A stretch of 64,000 nucleotides of DNA from Opitutaceae bacterium (GTDB taxonomy: Bacteria > Verrucomicrobiota > Verrucomicrobiia > Opitutales > Opitutaceae), in contig JAEUGX010000087.1 of assembly GCA_016795545.1 (NCBI GenBank), positions 31,366 through 95,365 on the forward strand, given 5' to 3'. Of this stretch, positions 8,892-17,654 are shown piece by piece (position 1 is the stretch's first letter; each line of letters begins with the position of its first letter). The position numbers and the translations under genes were made by a program. The notes below the pieces were generated by a model. It did no database searches. It was not told the DNA's origin and saw only the letters and a list, made by a program, of their open reading frames with translations.

Positions 8892-9302
8892 GCGTTCCGC
8901 CCGAGCATCCCCACCCCGCTCCTGAAGTTAAGCGAAATCCCGCCCTTCCCACTGCCGGGCTCAGACAGGGGAAGCGATAATCCACTCGAAAGTGCCACCG
9001 GCGGAAGTCCGGCTGTGCTCCGGAGAAAACCAGCCCTGGCTGATCCCTGCTCTCCCGGCAGGGCCACGAGAACGGGGACCGCAACCGCGTCCCGACGATT
9101 CCTTACCTGGTTTCCTGAGTTCCCCGTCCTCTCTCCTCTCCGCACTGTCCGGACTCTCGGCTCTCGTCCCGCAACTCGCTCTCCCCGGTCCCGCCCCTGG
9201 CGTAAGGAGCGGGCCCGCCTCGGCGTTTTGCCGGGATCATTCCGGATTTCAAGGGTTCCACACCCTTTCCGCGCGGACGTCCCGGCGGATTAAATTTGCG
9301 GC
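8892..9302. other. Intergenic region, no gene seen
   Basis: This 411-base gap separates two leftward genes. It contains a long pyrimidine-rich run on the plus strand (about 9105-9190). Inside that run is a 20-base stretch (CTGAGTTCCCCGTCCTC) resembling the tail of the repeat at 4848-4904. It probably includes the promoter of the ribbon-helix-helix gene, but no clear -35/-10 pair could be assigned. Confidence 0.5.
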
Positions 9303-10175
9303 TCAGAAACGCTCGATTTGCTCCGCCGGAACGAGCGGCGGCGGGGACGTGAGCTGCTCCGGGGCAAAGGCCTCGGGAGGCAGGTCGAGGTTGAGGGCGG
9401 CGGCCGTCACCTGGAAGCGGGTCTTGTCGCGAGTGACGTGATTGCGCAGGTCGATCGACTTCACCAGCCACTGGTCGCCGGATTTTTTCAGGTCGAGCAC
9501 CGTGATGGTCTTTTCCGGCTCGCCCTTGGGCCCGAGCAGGGCCGCCTGCACCATCGCCTGATACTGCGTGTCGATCAGGATGCGCACGCCCGTGAGCTCC
9601 GGACGGGCGGCGGCGAGATCCGCCGGCGGATAAAGCACGAAGCTGTGCGCCGGGCGGCCGCGGTTGCGCGCCAGGCCCTCGTAGACAAAATCGGACCACT
9701 GCAGGAAGGGCATCTGGAGGTCGAACACGGTGAGGTCGGTGCCGGCGATGGGCTCCAGGCCGGCCGCTGCCGACAGCGGTTGCGCGGCCGCTGCGCCGTC
9801 AGGCGCCGCCCAGGCGGCCGGAAACGGCACCCCCTGGATGAGCCGGCGCTCGCCGGCCACGGACAACCGGGTCAGCGGCCCAAGATCGCCGCGCCGGCCG
9901 AACATCTCGCCCTTCAACACCCGCTCCGGTCCGCGCCGGGGCATCACCCGCAGCTCGAATCCCAGCCAGTATGTTCCGGCAATCCCGGCATGGCGAAAAT
10001 CGCCGAGGATCCGGGCACCTTCCGCCTGGTCGGCGGCACCCTCCGCCGGTTGGTTGGGCGGGGGCCGGTAACGGGACGGCTGGGCCGACAGTGCCGGCAG
10101 CAGGCACGCCGCCAGGACACAAAAGAAAGCCCGGCGGACGGCCGGGCTCGGGAGATCAGGGCTTCTTGGGCTCAA
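9303..10175 (-). CDS. Exported protein, LolA-like/outer-membrane lipoprotein-sorting family
   Basis: About 290 residues with a signal peptide ([20 protein letters not shown], cleavage after LSA) and a mature part of alternating strands. The block [19 protein letters not shown] with the following [12 protein letters not shown] resembles LolA-like proteins annotated as outer-membrane lipoprotein-sorting proteins; this assignment is from memory of the family. No ATG, GTG or TTG occurs in frame between the signal peptide and the secG stop. The nearest usable start is TTG at 10175, inside secG. The secG terminator hairpin (10121-10147) thus lies within this gene's first codons. An unrecognised start or a sequence error is possible. 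Confidence 0.68.
   Translation of the reverse strand: MSPRSPDLPSPAVRRAFFCVLAACLLPALSAQPSRYRPPPNQPAEGAADQAEGARILGDFRHAGIAGTYWLGFELRVMPRRGPERVLKGEMFGRRGDLGPLTRLSVAGERRLIQGVPFPAAWAAPDGAAAAQPLSAAAGLEPIAGTDLTVFDLQMPFLQWSDFVYEGLARNRGRPAHSFVLYPPADLAAARPELTGVRILIDTQYQAMVQAALLGPKGEPEKTITVLDLKKSGDQWLVKSIDLRNHVTRDKTRFQVTAAALNLDLPPEAFAPEQLTSPPPLVPAEQIERF
10121..10147 (-). terminator. Rho-independent terminator after secG, inside the next gene's 5' end
   Basis: Read leftward, the stem GCCCGGC / GCCGGGC with a 5-base loop is followed by TTTCTTTT. It starts eight bases after the secG stop codon. It overlaps the likely signal-peptide codons of the downstream gene. Confidence 0.8.
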
Positions 10176-10524
10176 CCGGCTGGGCAGTTGCGGGCTGCGG
10201 TTCCGGCTGAGGCGCCGGGGCCGGGTTGACCGCCGGGACACTGACGGTGGGCAGCTTGCTATCGACCGCACTCTGGTGCTTCGACTGGTAGATGTGGGCC
10301 AGATAAAGCGCGAAACTGATGACAAAGAAGACGATAGCCGCCTTGATCGTGGCTCCGGTCAGGACGTTGTTGGTCTCGGCGCCGAAGGCCGATTCCATAC
10401 TCCCGCCCCCCATGGCGGCGCCCATTCCCCCGTCGGTCTTGGCGCGCTGCATGAGCACCACCAGCACCAGGAACACCGAGGTGAGGATCAGGATGAAAGT
10501 CAGAATGCCGATAAGCAGGCTCAT
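10156..10524 (-). CDS. secG: Preprotein translocase subunit SecG
   Basis: A 122-residue inner-membrane protein that joins SecY and SecE in the translocation channel. Two hydrophobic helices are visible (residues about 4-25, [19 protein letters not shown], and about 57-77). Between them is the SecG signature, [20 protein letters not shown], followed by [11 protein letters not shown]. The C-terminal 35 residues are Pro/Ala/Gln-rich and non-conserved. A terminator follows immediately. Confidence 0.93.
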   Translation of the reverse strand: MSLLIGILTFILILTSVFLVLVVLMQRAKTDGGMGAAMGGGSMESAFGAETNNVLTGATIKAAIVFFVISFALYLAHIYQSKHQSAVDSKLPTVSVPAVNPAPAPQPEPQPATAQPVEPKKP

Positions 10525-10650
10525 AAAGGGTCAAAACCCAACGAACTCAGACCCCCCTTGTCAACCAAAGTTCTGTCCCGGCCGATCGGCGCCGGCGGGT
10601 GGAACATCCGCGATTTCCCCCTTGTCGGAGGCTGGGTCCCCCCCGATCCC

Positions 10651-11205
10651 ATGAAAACATTCCCCGCCTGTCTCCGCCTGCTCGCATTCCTGTCCGCCTG
10701 CTGCGGACTGTTTTCGTACTCCCTGGCCGCCGAGGCCAAGAAGGAAACCCCGAAGCCCGTCGACCTCCAGGTGCTGGTCGACGTGCCGCCGACCTGGCGT
10801 CCGTTCCTGGACGACGACATCGCCGAGATCTTCACCAGCCGCCTGCAGGAAGTCTTCAAGCGCCGGGGCTACGCGGGCAACATCGTCCAAGTGACGAACC
10901 TCTATCCCGGAGCGAAGGAGATCCCCACGCTCGAGATCTTCCTCAGCGAGTGGCGGATCGATCGCAGCGGCAACGCCCAGTGCACGTTCACGGCCGCGCT
11001 CAAGACGGCGGCCGGCGAGAAGAACCTGGGCATCAAGTCCGGCACCGCGATGTACTGGGCCCAGTCCCGCGGACGCTGGAGCATGCAGCGCGCGTTCGAG
11101 ACCTCCGATGCGCTCGAGGACGCCGCCCGCGACGCCCTGCGCGACCTCTACGTCGCCGTGGCGAAAACGGGAATCGTCCCGGGCCTGGACGCCGCCGCCA
11201 AGTAA
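10651..11205 (+). CDS. Exported protein of unknown function
   Basis: A 184-residue protein starting at ATG 10651, where a classical signal peptide begins (MKTFPACLRLLAFLSACC..., likely cleavage after SLAAEA). The mature part has PPTWRPFLDDDIAEIFTSRL, a region with alternating strands, and a helical C-terminus. I recognise no enzyme motif or named family; the pattern fits a small periplasmic or outer-membrane-associated protein. It stands alone: secG lies divergently and parB converges. Strong hydrophobic leader and codon use like its neighbours support a real gene. Confidence 0.75.
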   Translation: MKTFPACLRLLAFLSACCGLFSYSLAAEAKKETPKPVDLQVLVDVPPTWRPFLDDDIAEIFTSRLQEVFKRRGYAGNIVQVTNLYPGAKEIPTLEIFLSEWRIDRSGNAQCTFTAALKTAAGEKNLGIKSGTAMYWAQSRGRWSMQRAFETSDALEDAARDALRDLYVAVAKTGIVPGLDAAAK

Positions 11206-11215
11206 GGCGCTTCCC

Positions 11216-11239
11216 GCTCCGGCCCTGCGGGGCCGGAGC
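11216..11239. terminator. Strong hairpin between convergent genes
   Basis: A 10-bp perfect stem (GCTCCGGCCC / GGGCCGGAGC) with a TGCG loop sits in the 38-base gap between the exported-protein gene and parB. No T-tract follows on either side, so efficiency as an intrinsic terminator is uncertain. Confidence 0.5.
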
Positions 11240-11243
11240 CGGT

Positions 11244-12146
11244 TCAGAGCGTAACGCCCATCTTCTCGATCACCCGCTGGAGATCCTCGTTGCCGGCGTA
11301 CTCGATGATGATCCGGCCGCGCTTGGGCGAATGCCGGAGGGTGGTCCGGGCGCCGAGATGCGAAGTGAGCTTCTTCTCGATGTCGCTGAGCGCGGTGGCC
11401 GTGGCGGCGGGCAGGCGCCGCTTCTTGCCGGCGCCGCCGCCGGAGTGCTTGAGCAGGTCCTCCAGCGCCCGGACGCTCAGCCCCTGTTCCAGGGTGCGGC
11501 GGGCGAGCACCATGCGCTCGGCGGAATTCTCGACGCCCAGCAGCACCTTGGCGTGCCCGACGCTGAGCATGCCCTTGCCGACATAACCCTGGATCTCCGC
11601 CTCGAGGGCGAGCAGGCGGAGGGAATTGGCGACGGTGGCCCGCCCCTTCCCCACCCGCTGGGCCGCGGCGTCCTGCGTCAGGTCGAAATCGCGGATGAGG
11701 CTGGCGTAGCCGTGGGCCTCGTCGATCGGGTTCAGGCCCTCGCGCTGGAGGTTTTCGATCAGGGCCAGCGACGCGGAGGACGCGTCGCTCGAGGTCATGA
11801 CCCGCGCCGGGATGCTCTTCAGCTTGAGCTGCTGGAACGCCCGCCAGCGCCGCTCGCCGGCGATCAGCTGGAAGCGGTCGCCGACCGGGCGGACCACGAT
11901 CGGCTGCAGCAGGCCCTCGGCCCGGATGCTCTCGACCAGGTCGGACAGCTGCTCGGCGTCGATGTCGCGCCGCGGCTGGTAGGGATTCGGCTCGATGACG
12001 TGCACCGGGATCTCGCGGTAGCCGGCCAGCATGTCGGCCGGCGGGACCGCCGGAGCGGCGGCCGCGGCCGGTTTCGGCGCGGGCGCGCCGCTGGTGATGA
12101 GGGCGCCGAGGCCGCGGCCCAGGCGTGATTTGCTCGGTGTCGCCAT
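11244..12146 (-). CDS. parB: ParB/Spo0J-type chromosome-partitioning protein
   Basis: A 300-residue CTP-dependent DNA clamp of the ParB family. It begins with the usual SRLGRGLGALI. It has the CTP-binding motifs (VIEPNPYQPR, then IAGERRWRAFQQLKL), the helix-turn-helix linked to parS recognition (QDAAAQRVGKGRATVANSLRLL), and a basic C-terminal dimerisation domain. ParB loads at parS sites near the origin and recruits condensin. No parA is seen in the window. It follows the LysM gene by three bases, so both probably belong to the der-fmt-LysM-parB operon. scpA lies at 61135-61941. Confidence 0.93.
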   Translation of the reverse strand: MATPSKSRLGRGLGALITSGAPAPKPAAAAAPAVPPADMLAGYREIPVHVIEPNPYQPRRDIDAEQLSDLVESIRAEGLLQPIVVRPVGDRFQLIAGERRWRAFQQLKLKSIPARVMTSSDASSASLALIENLQREGLNPIDEAHGYASLIRDFDLTQDAAAQRVGKGRATVANSLRLLALEAEIQGYVGKGMLSVGHAKVLLGVENSAERMVLARRTLEQGLSVRALEDLLKHSGGGAGKKRRLPAATATALSDIEKKLTSHLGARTTLRHSPKRGRIIIEYAGNEDLQRVIEKMGVTL

Positions 12147-12149
12147 GTG

Positions 12150-12728
12150 CTACTTGCCCTGCGGGATGAACAGCGTCTGCCCGACCTGGATCCGGCCCGG
12201 GTCGGAGATCTTGTTCGCGTTGATGATGTCCTGGACCTTCGCGTTGTTCTTGCGCGCGATGACGGCCAGGGTGTCGCCGGCCTGGACGGTGTAATTGATG
12301 CCCTCCTTCGGGAAATTGTCGCTGAAGCTGGTCTGGACCGCGGGCCGGGTCGCCTGGTTCTTCGCCACGGCGTCGATCGCCGCCTGCGTCTGCCGCGCCA
12401 GGCGCTCCAGCTGCGTACCCACCTGGTTGAGGGTCTCGCGCTTCTGGTCGGCCAGCGCGCCCTGCATGGTGCGGTTGATGTCTCCGATCGCCCGGTTGAA
12501 CTGCTCGAGCGTCACGTAGGTCTCGCCCGTCTTGGCCTGCAGCGCCTGGTTGTCGCGCGTCAGCTGCTCGACGGTCATCGACAGTTCGCCGACGCGCTGC
12601 GTCAGCAGCATGACGTCCTGGCGGAGATTCGCCAGCTCCAGTCTCATGTTGTCGGGCTGCCCCTGCGCCGCGAGCGCGCCCGCCAGGGCCGCCCACGCCA
12701 CACCGATTCGGCGAATGTTGCTACGCAT
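12150..12728 (-). CDS. Exported coiled-coil protein with C-terminal LysM domain
   Basis: 192 residues: a signal peptide (residues 1-23, ending AGALAAQG), a helical, probably coiled-coil section (about 25-125, with heptad-like LRQDVMLLTQRVGELSMTVEQL), and a LysM peptidoglycan-binding domain at about 143-191 (INYTVQAGDTLAVIARKN, ending VGQTLFIPQGK). The layout suggests a periplasmic scaffold bound to the cell wall. Location between fmt and parB may reflect a cell-cycle role, but that is inference. Confidence 0.85.
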   Translation of the reverse strand: MRSNIRRIGVAWAALAGALAAQGQPDNMRLELANLRQDVMLLTQRVGELSMTVEQLTRDNQALQAKTGETYVTLEQFNRAIGDINRTMQGALADQKRETLNQVGTQLERLARQTQAAIDAVAKNQATRPAVQTSFSDNFPKEGINYTVQAGDTLAVIARKNNAKVQDIINANKISDPGRIQVGQTLFIPQGK

Positions 12729-12788
12729 GCGCGGAGCGTTGGGAAGTTCGCCGGCAAAAACAAGCCTTTGCCGGGAGCGCGCGGCCGC

Positions 12789-13808
12789 TCAGCCCGGGCC
12801 CGCCCCCGCGGGAGGCGGCGTCCCGGGCGGCCTCCGGGCAAAGGGTTGGCTCGCCACGAGGGGCGGCATCGGCCGTGACGGCAGCGGCGTGCCGGCCGGC
12901 ACGGGGAAACCGCGCAGGAACTCGGCCGCCGGCAGCATCCGGCCGCCGGGCCGCTGCAGCCGCCGCAGGCGCAGGATTCCCCCGCCCGTGCCCACCTGCA
13001 GGCCCTCGGGGTCGGCGCCCCGCACGAGGCCAGGCGCGCCCTGGCCGGGGATCGCGTCGGCCAGGCCGAGCTTCACGACCTGCCCCAGGATCGGCACGGT
13101 GCAACCGGGCCAGGGCATCAGCCCGTTCACCCGGGCCGCCAGCACGGCGGCGGGCTGGTGAAAGTCGAGCCCGCCGTCCTCCTTCCGCAACAGCCGGCAG
13201 AAACTCACGGCGGCGGGGTCCTGCTCGACGAACTCCTGCGTCCCGGCCGCGATCCGCGGCAGGCACCGGGCCAGCAGCGGCACGCAGGCCTGGCCCAGCC
13301 GCGACTCCACCTCGGCCGCCGTGTCGAGCGGCCCGATCGGGACGCGCTCGGCGCCCGCCACGGGCCCGGCGTCCATGCGCCGGACCAGGCGCATCAGCGA
13401 GACGCCCGTCTCGCGGTCGCCGGCGGCGACCGCGGTCTGGATCGGCGAGGCGCCGCGGTAGCGCGGCAGCAGCGAGGTGTGGAGGTTGAGGGTGCCGAGC
13501 CGCGGCGTGTCGAGGAACTCCTGCGGCAGCAGGTGGCCGTAGGCCATCACGAGGCAGAGGTCCGGTCGCCGGGCCGCCAGCTCGGCCTGCTCGGCGGGGC
13601 CGATCTTCTCCGGCTGCAGCACCGGCAGGCCCCGGGCGAGCGCCCACAGCTTGACCGCGTTGGCGCGCACCTGCTGCCCGCGGCCGGCCGCGCGGTCGGG
13701 CGGCGTGTAGACGGCCGTCACCCGCGCGACGGCCCGGCCCGCGCCCGCCAGCCAGTCGAGCGCCGGGAGCGCGATGGCGTCGGATCCCATGAACACGAGC
13801 TGCAGCAT
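12789..13808 (-). CDS. fmt: Methionyl-tRNA formyltransferase
   Basis: A 339-residue enzyme formylating initiator Met-tRNA with 10-formyl-tetrahydrofolate. The ATG at 13808 gives MLQLVFMGSDAIALPAL, the usual N-terminus. Catalytic Asn and His lie in LGTLNLHTSLLPRYRG and the catalytic Asp in SLMRLVRRMDAGPV; the folate-site segment VMAYGHLLPQEFL is intact. The C-terminal tRNA-binding domain is present, ending in a Pro/Ala-rich tail. It follows der by 26 bases. A deformylase gene (def), its common partner, is not seen beside it. Confidence 0.94.
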   Translation of the reverse strand: MLQLVFMGSDAIALPALDWLAGAGRAVARVTAVYTPPDRAAGRGQQVRANAVKLWALARGLPVLQPEKIGPAEQAELAARRPDLCLVMAYGHLLPQEFLDTPRLGTLNLHTSLLPRYRGASPIQTAVAAGDRETGVSLMRLVRRMDAGPVAGAERVPIGPLDTAAEVESRLGQACVPLLARCLPRIAAGTQEFVEQDPAAVSFCRLLRKEDGGLDFHQPAAVLAARVNGLMPWPGCTVPILGQVVKLGLADAIPGQGAPGLVRGADPEGLQVGTGGGILRLRRLQRPGGRMLPAAEFLRGFPVPAGTPLPSRPMPPLVASQPFARRPPGTPPPAGAGPG

Positions 13809-13834
13809 GCGGAAGGGCGCGGGGCCGGGCGCGG

Positions 13835-15310
13835 TCAGTCGTCGAGGATGCCGGGCGGCAGGTCGTCCTCCGCGGCGTCCCCGCCGCCAGCCGCGTTCCG
13901 CCGGGTGGAGCGCGCGGCGATGCGGTCGGCGGCCGAGCGCTTCTGCTTGCCGACCAGGTCGAAGTGGATCGGGCAGCCCGCGAGGTCGAACTCCTTGACC
14001 AGGCCGGCCTCGAGGTAGCGCCGGTAGGATTCCGTCAGGCTGCGCTCCTGGTTGCAAAAGACCTTGATGCGGAAGGGCCGCGTGCTGGTCTGCGTTGCAT
14101 AGTAGATCTTGAACCGCTGGCCGCCGATGGCCGGGGGCGGCGTGCGCTCGGCCAGGGCGATGATCGCGGCGTTGAGCTTCGCCGTCGGGATCTTCGTGTC
14201 GAGCCGGCGGTCCAGCGCCCGCGCCGCGCGCAGCATGCGCTCGATCTCGTGGCCGGTCAGCGCCGACACGAACATGACCGGCGCGCCCGGGGTGAAGAAG
14301 AGCTCGGTGAACAGCGCGTGCTCGAATTTCTCCCGGAAGTCGCGCTCCCCCTTGAACTGCTTCAGCGCCCCGCGGCGGAGGGCGGCGTGGACGAGGTCCC
14401 ACTTGTTGACGACGATGACGATGGGCTTCGCCGCCTTCACGATCGCGCCCGCGATGGCCTTGTCCTGCTGCGTCACGCCGTCGATGGCGTCCAGCACCAT
14501 GAACACCACGTCGGCGCCGTGGATCGCCTCGAGCGAGCGCAGGCGGGAGAAATACTCCACAGACGACCCCAGTTTCGTCGCCGCTCGGATGCCGGCGGTG
14601 TCGATCAGCCGGAACGGCCACTGCTTCCCGTCACGGCTGGTGTAGGTGAAATCCAGCTCGACGGCGTCACGGGTGGTCCCCGGCACGTCGCTCACGATCA
14701 GGCGGTCGTCCTTGAGCAGCCGGTTGCTGAGCGAGGACTTGCCCACGTTGGGCCGGCCGACGAAGCAGATGTGCAGGCGTTCCCGGTCGGCCGCGTCCTC
14801 CGCGGGCACCGGGCCGAGCTTCTCCAGCACGGCCGTGCGCAGCTCGGCCTCGCCGTTGCCGTGCTCGGCGGAGATGTAGAACGGCTCGCCGAAGCCCAGC
14901 CGGTAGAAGTCGCCGATCTCCGCGACCTTCTCCGCGCCGCGGTCGGCCTTGTTGGCGACCAGCAGCACGGGCTTGCGGCTCTGGCGCAGCCGCTGCGCGA
15001 TCCGCTCGTCCAGGGCCGTGACGCCCTCGCGGGCGTCGACCGTGAAGAGGATGACCGCGGCCGCCTCGATGGCGAACCGCACCTGCTCCTCCGAGGCCTT
15101 GGTGATGTGCGCCGGCGTGTCGCTGCCCGTCAGCCCGAGCCCGCCGGTGTCGAGCAGCGTGTAGGCGCCCTCCCGCACCTCGGCGGAGACGACGTCGCGG
15201 GTGACCCCCGGCATGTCGTGCACGATGGAGATGCGCTTCTGCGCCAGCCGGTTGAAGAGGCGGCTCTTGCCCACGTTCGGGCGACCCACGATGGCGACGG
15301 TGCGTGACAT
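13835..15310 (-). CDS. der: Ribosome biogenesis GTPase Der (EngA)
   Basis: A 491-residue protein with two tandem Era-type GTPase domains and a C-terminal KH-like domain, acting in 50S subunit maturation. First domain: P-loop GRPNVGKSRLFNRL, HDMPGVTRDV, DTGG and NKAD. Second domain: GRPNVGKSSLSNRL, DVPGTTRDAV, DTAGI and NKWD. In the first P-loop an Arg replaces the usual Thr after GKS. The ATG at 15310 gives MSRTVAIVGRPN. First gene of a leftward der-fmt-LysM-parB group. The C-terminus is extended by about 40 charged residues. Confidence 0.95.
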   Translation of the reverse strand: MSRTVAIVGRPNVGKSRLFNRLAQKRISIVHDMPGVTRDVVSAEVREGAYTLLDTGGLGLTGSDTPAHITKASEEQVRFAIEAAAVILFTVDAREGVTALDERIAQRLRQSRKPVLLVANKADRGAEKVAEIGDFYRLGFGEPFYISAEHGNGEAELRTAVLEKLGPVPAEDAADRERLHICFVGRPNVGKSSLSNRLLKDDRLIVSDVPGTTRDAVELDFTYTSRDGKQWPFRLIDTAGIRAATKLGSSVEYFSRLRSLEAIHGADVVFMVLDAIDGVTQQDKAIAGAIVKAAKPIVIVVNKWDLVHAALRRGALKQFKGERDFREKFEHALFTELFFTPGAPVMFVSALTGHEIERMLRAARALDRRLDTKIPTAKLNAAIIALAERTPPPAIGGQRFKIYYATQTSTRPFRIKVFCNQERSLTESYRRYLEAGLVKEFDLAGCPIHFDLVGKQKRSAADRIAARSTRRNAAGGGDAAEDDLPPGILDD

Positions 15311-15395
15311 GACGGATGACGGGGGCCTAGGCGACAGGCTTTGCGCCGGGCTAGCCAGCAAAAACCGCCGGGGGCGGGCCGCGCCGCGCAGAATA

Positions 15396-15419
15396 GTGTT
15401 TATTCGTGTCCATTAGTGG
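15396..15419. repeat. Short sequence related to the dispersed repeat core
   Basis: GTGTTTATTCGTGTCCATTAGTGG contains ATTCGTGTCCAT, matching the ATTCGCG(C/T)CCAT core of the copies at 1846 and 4848. It lies in the short gap between der and ffh. The match is only about 12-14 bases, so it may be coincidence. Confidence 0.4.
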
Positions 15420-15439
15420 TTTCAGTTCCCGCCCTGCCC

Positions 15440-16783
15440 ATGTTCGCAAGCCTAACCGAGAAACTTTCCGGCGCCCTCCGCAACCTCCGCGGCGTCGGCT
15501 CCCTGTCCGAGACCAACATGGCGGACGCGCTCAAGGAAGTGCGGGCCGCCCTGCTCGCGGCCGACGTGCATTTCAAGGTTGCCCGGGATTTCATCGACCG
15601 CGTCCAAGCCGCCTGCGTCGGCCAGCAGGTCATCAAGTCCGTCACGCCCGGCCAGCAGGTCATCAAGATCATCCACGACGAGCTCGTCCGGCTGCTCGGC
15701 GAGGGCACGACCGAACTGGCGGCGAAGCGGCCGCTGCGCGTGCTGATGGTCGGCCTCCACGGCTCCGGCAAGACCACCTCGACCGCCAAGCTGGGCCGGC
15801 TGCTGCTCAAGCGCGGCGCGCGTCCGTTCGTGGTGGCGTGCGACGTCTACCGGCCCGCGGCCATCGACCAGCTGGAGATCCTGGCGCGGCAGGAAAACCT
15901 GGGGTTCTACAGCGACCGGCAGTCGACGGACGTGCCCGCCATCGGCGCCCGCGGCCTCGAGGCCGCGCTCCAGCAGAACGCCGACGTCATCCTCTTCGAC
16001 ACCGCCGGCCGCCTGCAGATCGACCAGGAGCTGATCGCGGAGGTCAAGCGGCTGCACGCGCGGGTCCAGCCCGACGAGGTCCTGCTCGTGGCGGACGGCG
16101 CGCTGGGCCAGGAGGCCGTCAACGTGGCCAAGTCCTTCCACGACGCCCTCGGGATCACGGGGCTGGTGCTGACCAAGCTCGATGGCGACGCGCGCGGCGG
16201 CGCGGCCCTCTCGATCAAGGCGGTCACCGGCGTCCCCATCAAGTTTGTCGGCACCGGCGAGAAAGCCGGCGACTTCGAGGTCTTCCATCCCGACCGGCTC
16301 GCCTCGCGCATCCTGGGCATGGGCGACGTGGTCTCGCTCGTCGAGAAGGCGCAGGAGAACCTCGACCAGCAGGAGGCCGAGCGCATGGCGGAAAAGATGC
16401 GCAAGGCGGACTTCAACCTCGAGGACTTCCTGGCGCAGATGCAGCAGGTGAAGAAGATGGGCTCGATGCAGTCGATCATGGGCATGCTGCCGGGCATGAA
16501 CGGCGTGCAGCTGCCCGACGACGCCGAGCGGCAGATGAAGCGCACGGAGGCCATCATCCGGTCGATGACCGTGCAGGAGCGCCGCAAGCCCTCCCTGCTC
16601 AACGGCAGCCGCCGCATGCGCATCGCCGCCGGCGCCGGCGTGAAGGTGCTCGAGGTCAACCAGCTCATCAAGCAGTTCGAGCAGATGCAGAAGTTCATGA
16701 AGCTGATGAAGGGCGGCAACCAGAAGAAGCTGATGCGGCAGATGGAGCAGATGAAGGGCCGCGGCGGCATGCCCGGGTTCTGA
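15440..16783 (+). CDS. ffh: Signal recognition particle protein (SRP54)
   Basis: A 447-residue GTPase that with SRP RNA delivers membrane-protein nascent chains to FtsY/SecYEG. The ATG at 15440 gives [18 protein letters not shown], the standard start of the N domain. G-domain motifs: [29 protein letters not shown], and [14 protein letters not shown]. The M domain (about 300-447) is methionine-rich, with [14 protein letters not shown] and the helix carrying [11 protein letters not shown]. Divergent from der. No SRP RNA gene was recognised nearby. Confidence 0.96.
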   Translation: MFASLTEKLSGALRNLRGVGSLSETNMADALKEVRAALLAADVHFKVARDFIDRVQAACVGQQVIKSVTPGQQVIKIIHDELVRLLGEGTTELAAKRPLRVLMVGLHGSGKTTSTAKLGRLLLKRGARPFVVACDVYRPAAIDQLEILARQENLGFYSDRQSTDVPAIGARGLEAALQQNADVILFDTAGRLQIDQELIAEVKRLHARVQPDEVLLVADGALGQEAVNVAKSFHDALGITGLVLTKLDGDARGGAALSIKAVTGVPIKFVGTGEKAGDFEVFHPDRLASRILGMGDVVSLVEKAQENLDQQEAERMAEKMRKADFNLEDFLAQMQQVKKMGSMQSIMGMLPGMNGVQLPDDAERQMKRTEAIIRSMTVQERRKPSLLNGSRRMRIAAGAGVKVLEVNQLIKQFEQMQKFMKLMKGGNQKKLMRQMEQMKGRGGMPGF

Positions 16784-16891
16784 GCCAGGAACGTACCGCT
16801 TGCCCCTTCATCAGGCCCACGGAACACCCCGAAGACACGGGGTGAGGCGAAACTGGAGCACGGTGCCCCGGGTCTCGACTGGAGCGCGGCC

Positions 16892-16918
16892 GGCCTGGCG
16901 CGCGCAAACGCGCCGGCC
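16892..16918. terminator. G+C-rich hairpin between convergent ffh and trpF
   Basis: GGCC-T-GGCGCG / CGCGCC-GGCC with a CGCAAA loop forms a bulged 10-bp stem just before the trpF stop. A second hairpin, CACCCCG / CGGGGTG, sits about 50 bases to the left. Neither has a T-tract. Confidence 0.4.
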
Positions 16919-16923
16919 CGGGG

Positions 16924-17580
16924 CTAGGCCGGCTTGGTCGCGAGGTTGAGCGCCATCGCGAAGGCCTTGAGCTTGGCGGGGCTCTTGATGCCGGGCGACT
17001 GCTCGACGCCGCTGTTGACGTCGATGAAGGTCGCCCCGGTGGCCTTCACGGCCCGGGCGATGTTCTCGGGATTCAGCCCGCCGGAGAGGATCCATCGCTT
17101 GCCGGGGTGTGCCGTCCGGTAGCGCCTGAATTCCTCCCAGTCGCCGGTCTTGCCGGTGCCGCCGGGCTTGTCGGGATGGAAGGTGTCGAGGAGGAAAGTG
17201 TCCGCGTACGGCAGCACCGTGTCATCGATCACCTTGCCAGGCGGAACCCGCGGAGCCAGCCAGAGGCGGCCGGGCCCGACCGCGTCGGCCCAGGCCGCGA
17301 TCGCCGCGGTCTCCACATTCAGGCCGAAGTGGATCTGATAATAGTCGAAGCCCAGCGCGACGATGTCGCGTAGGTCGGCCTTAGTGGGCTCGACCGTGAC
17401 GGCCACCTTCTTGCGCGGCGGCAGCCGTTCCCGCATGGCCTCGTACTGGGTCAGGGGCGCGTGCCGCGGGGATTTCGGGTAGAAGATGAAGCCCAGGTAG
17501 TCGGCGCCAACCGCATCGGCGGCCTCGGCGTCGACCAGCGAAGTGAGCCCGCAGACTTTCAATCGGATGCCGTTGATCAT
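16924..17580 (-). CDS. trpF: Phosphoribosylanthranilate isomerase
   Basis: A 218-residue TIM-barrel enzyme performing the Amadori rearrangement of N-(5-phosphoribosyl)anthranilate. The catalytic Cys is in LKVCGLTSLVDAEAA near residue 10, and GADYLGFIFYPKSPR follows. The catalytic Asp and C-terminal phosphate site are in WILSGGLNPENIARA and FIDVNSGVEQSPGIKS. It begins 74 bases downstream of a DegT-family gene on the same strand; no other trp gene adjoins it. Confidence 0.95.
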   Translation of the reverse strand: MINGIRLKVCGLTSLVDAEAADAVGADYLGFIFYPKSPRHAPLTQYEAMRERLPPRKKVAVTVEPTKADLRDIVALGFDYYQIHFGLNVETAAIAAWADAVGPGRLWLAPRVPPGKVIDDTVLPYADTFLLDTFHPDKPGGTGKTGDWEEFRRYRTAHPGKRWILSGGLNPENIARAVKATGATFIDVNSGVEQSPGIKSPAKLKAFAMALNLATKPA

Positions 17581-17654
17581 GGGTCAGCGTCTGAGACACC
17601 CGGCGCGGGCTCCGGTTCGGGCGGAGTCCGGGACGCCGGGGGGGCGGGGACGGA

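Noticed and set aside
14760..15310. Broken P-loop in the first GTPase domain of Der (GKSR)
   Set aside because: The GxxxxGKS motif is complete; only the following residue differs, which is probably a lineage feature.
15603..15672. Tandem duplication inside ffh (GQQVIK twice)
   Set aside because: The same near-repeat ([14 protein letters not shown]) is normal in Ffh proteins.
16784..16923. SRP (4.5S) RNA next to ffh
   Set aside because: The gap has hairpins but not the conserved SRP domain IV tetraloop and internal loops.
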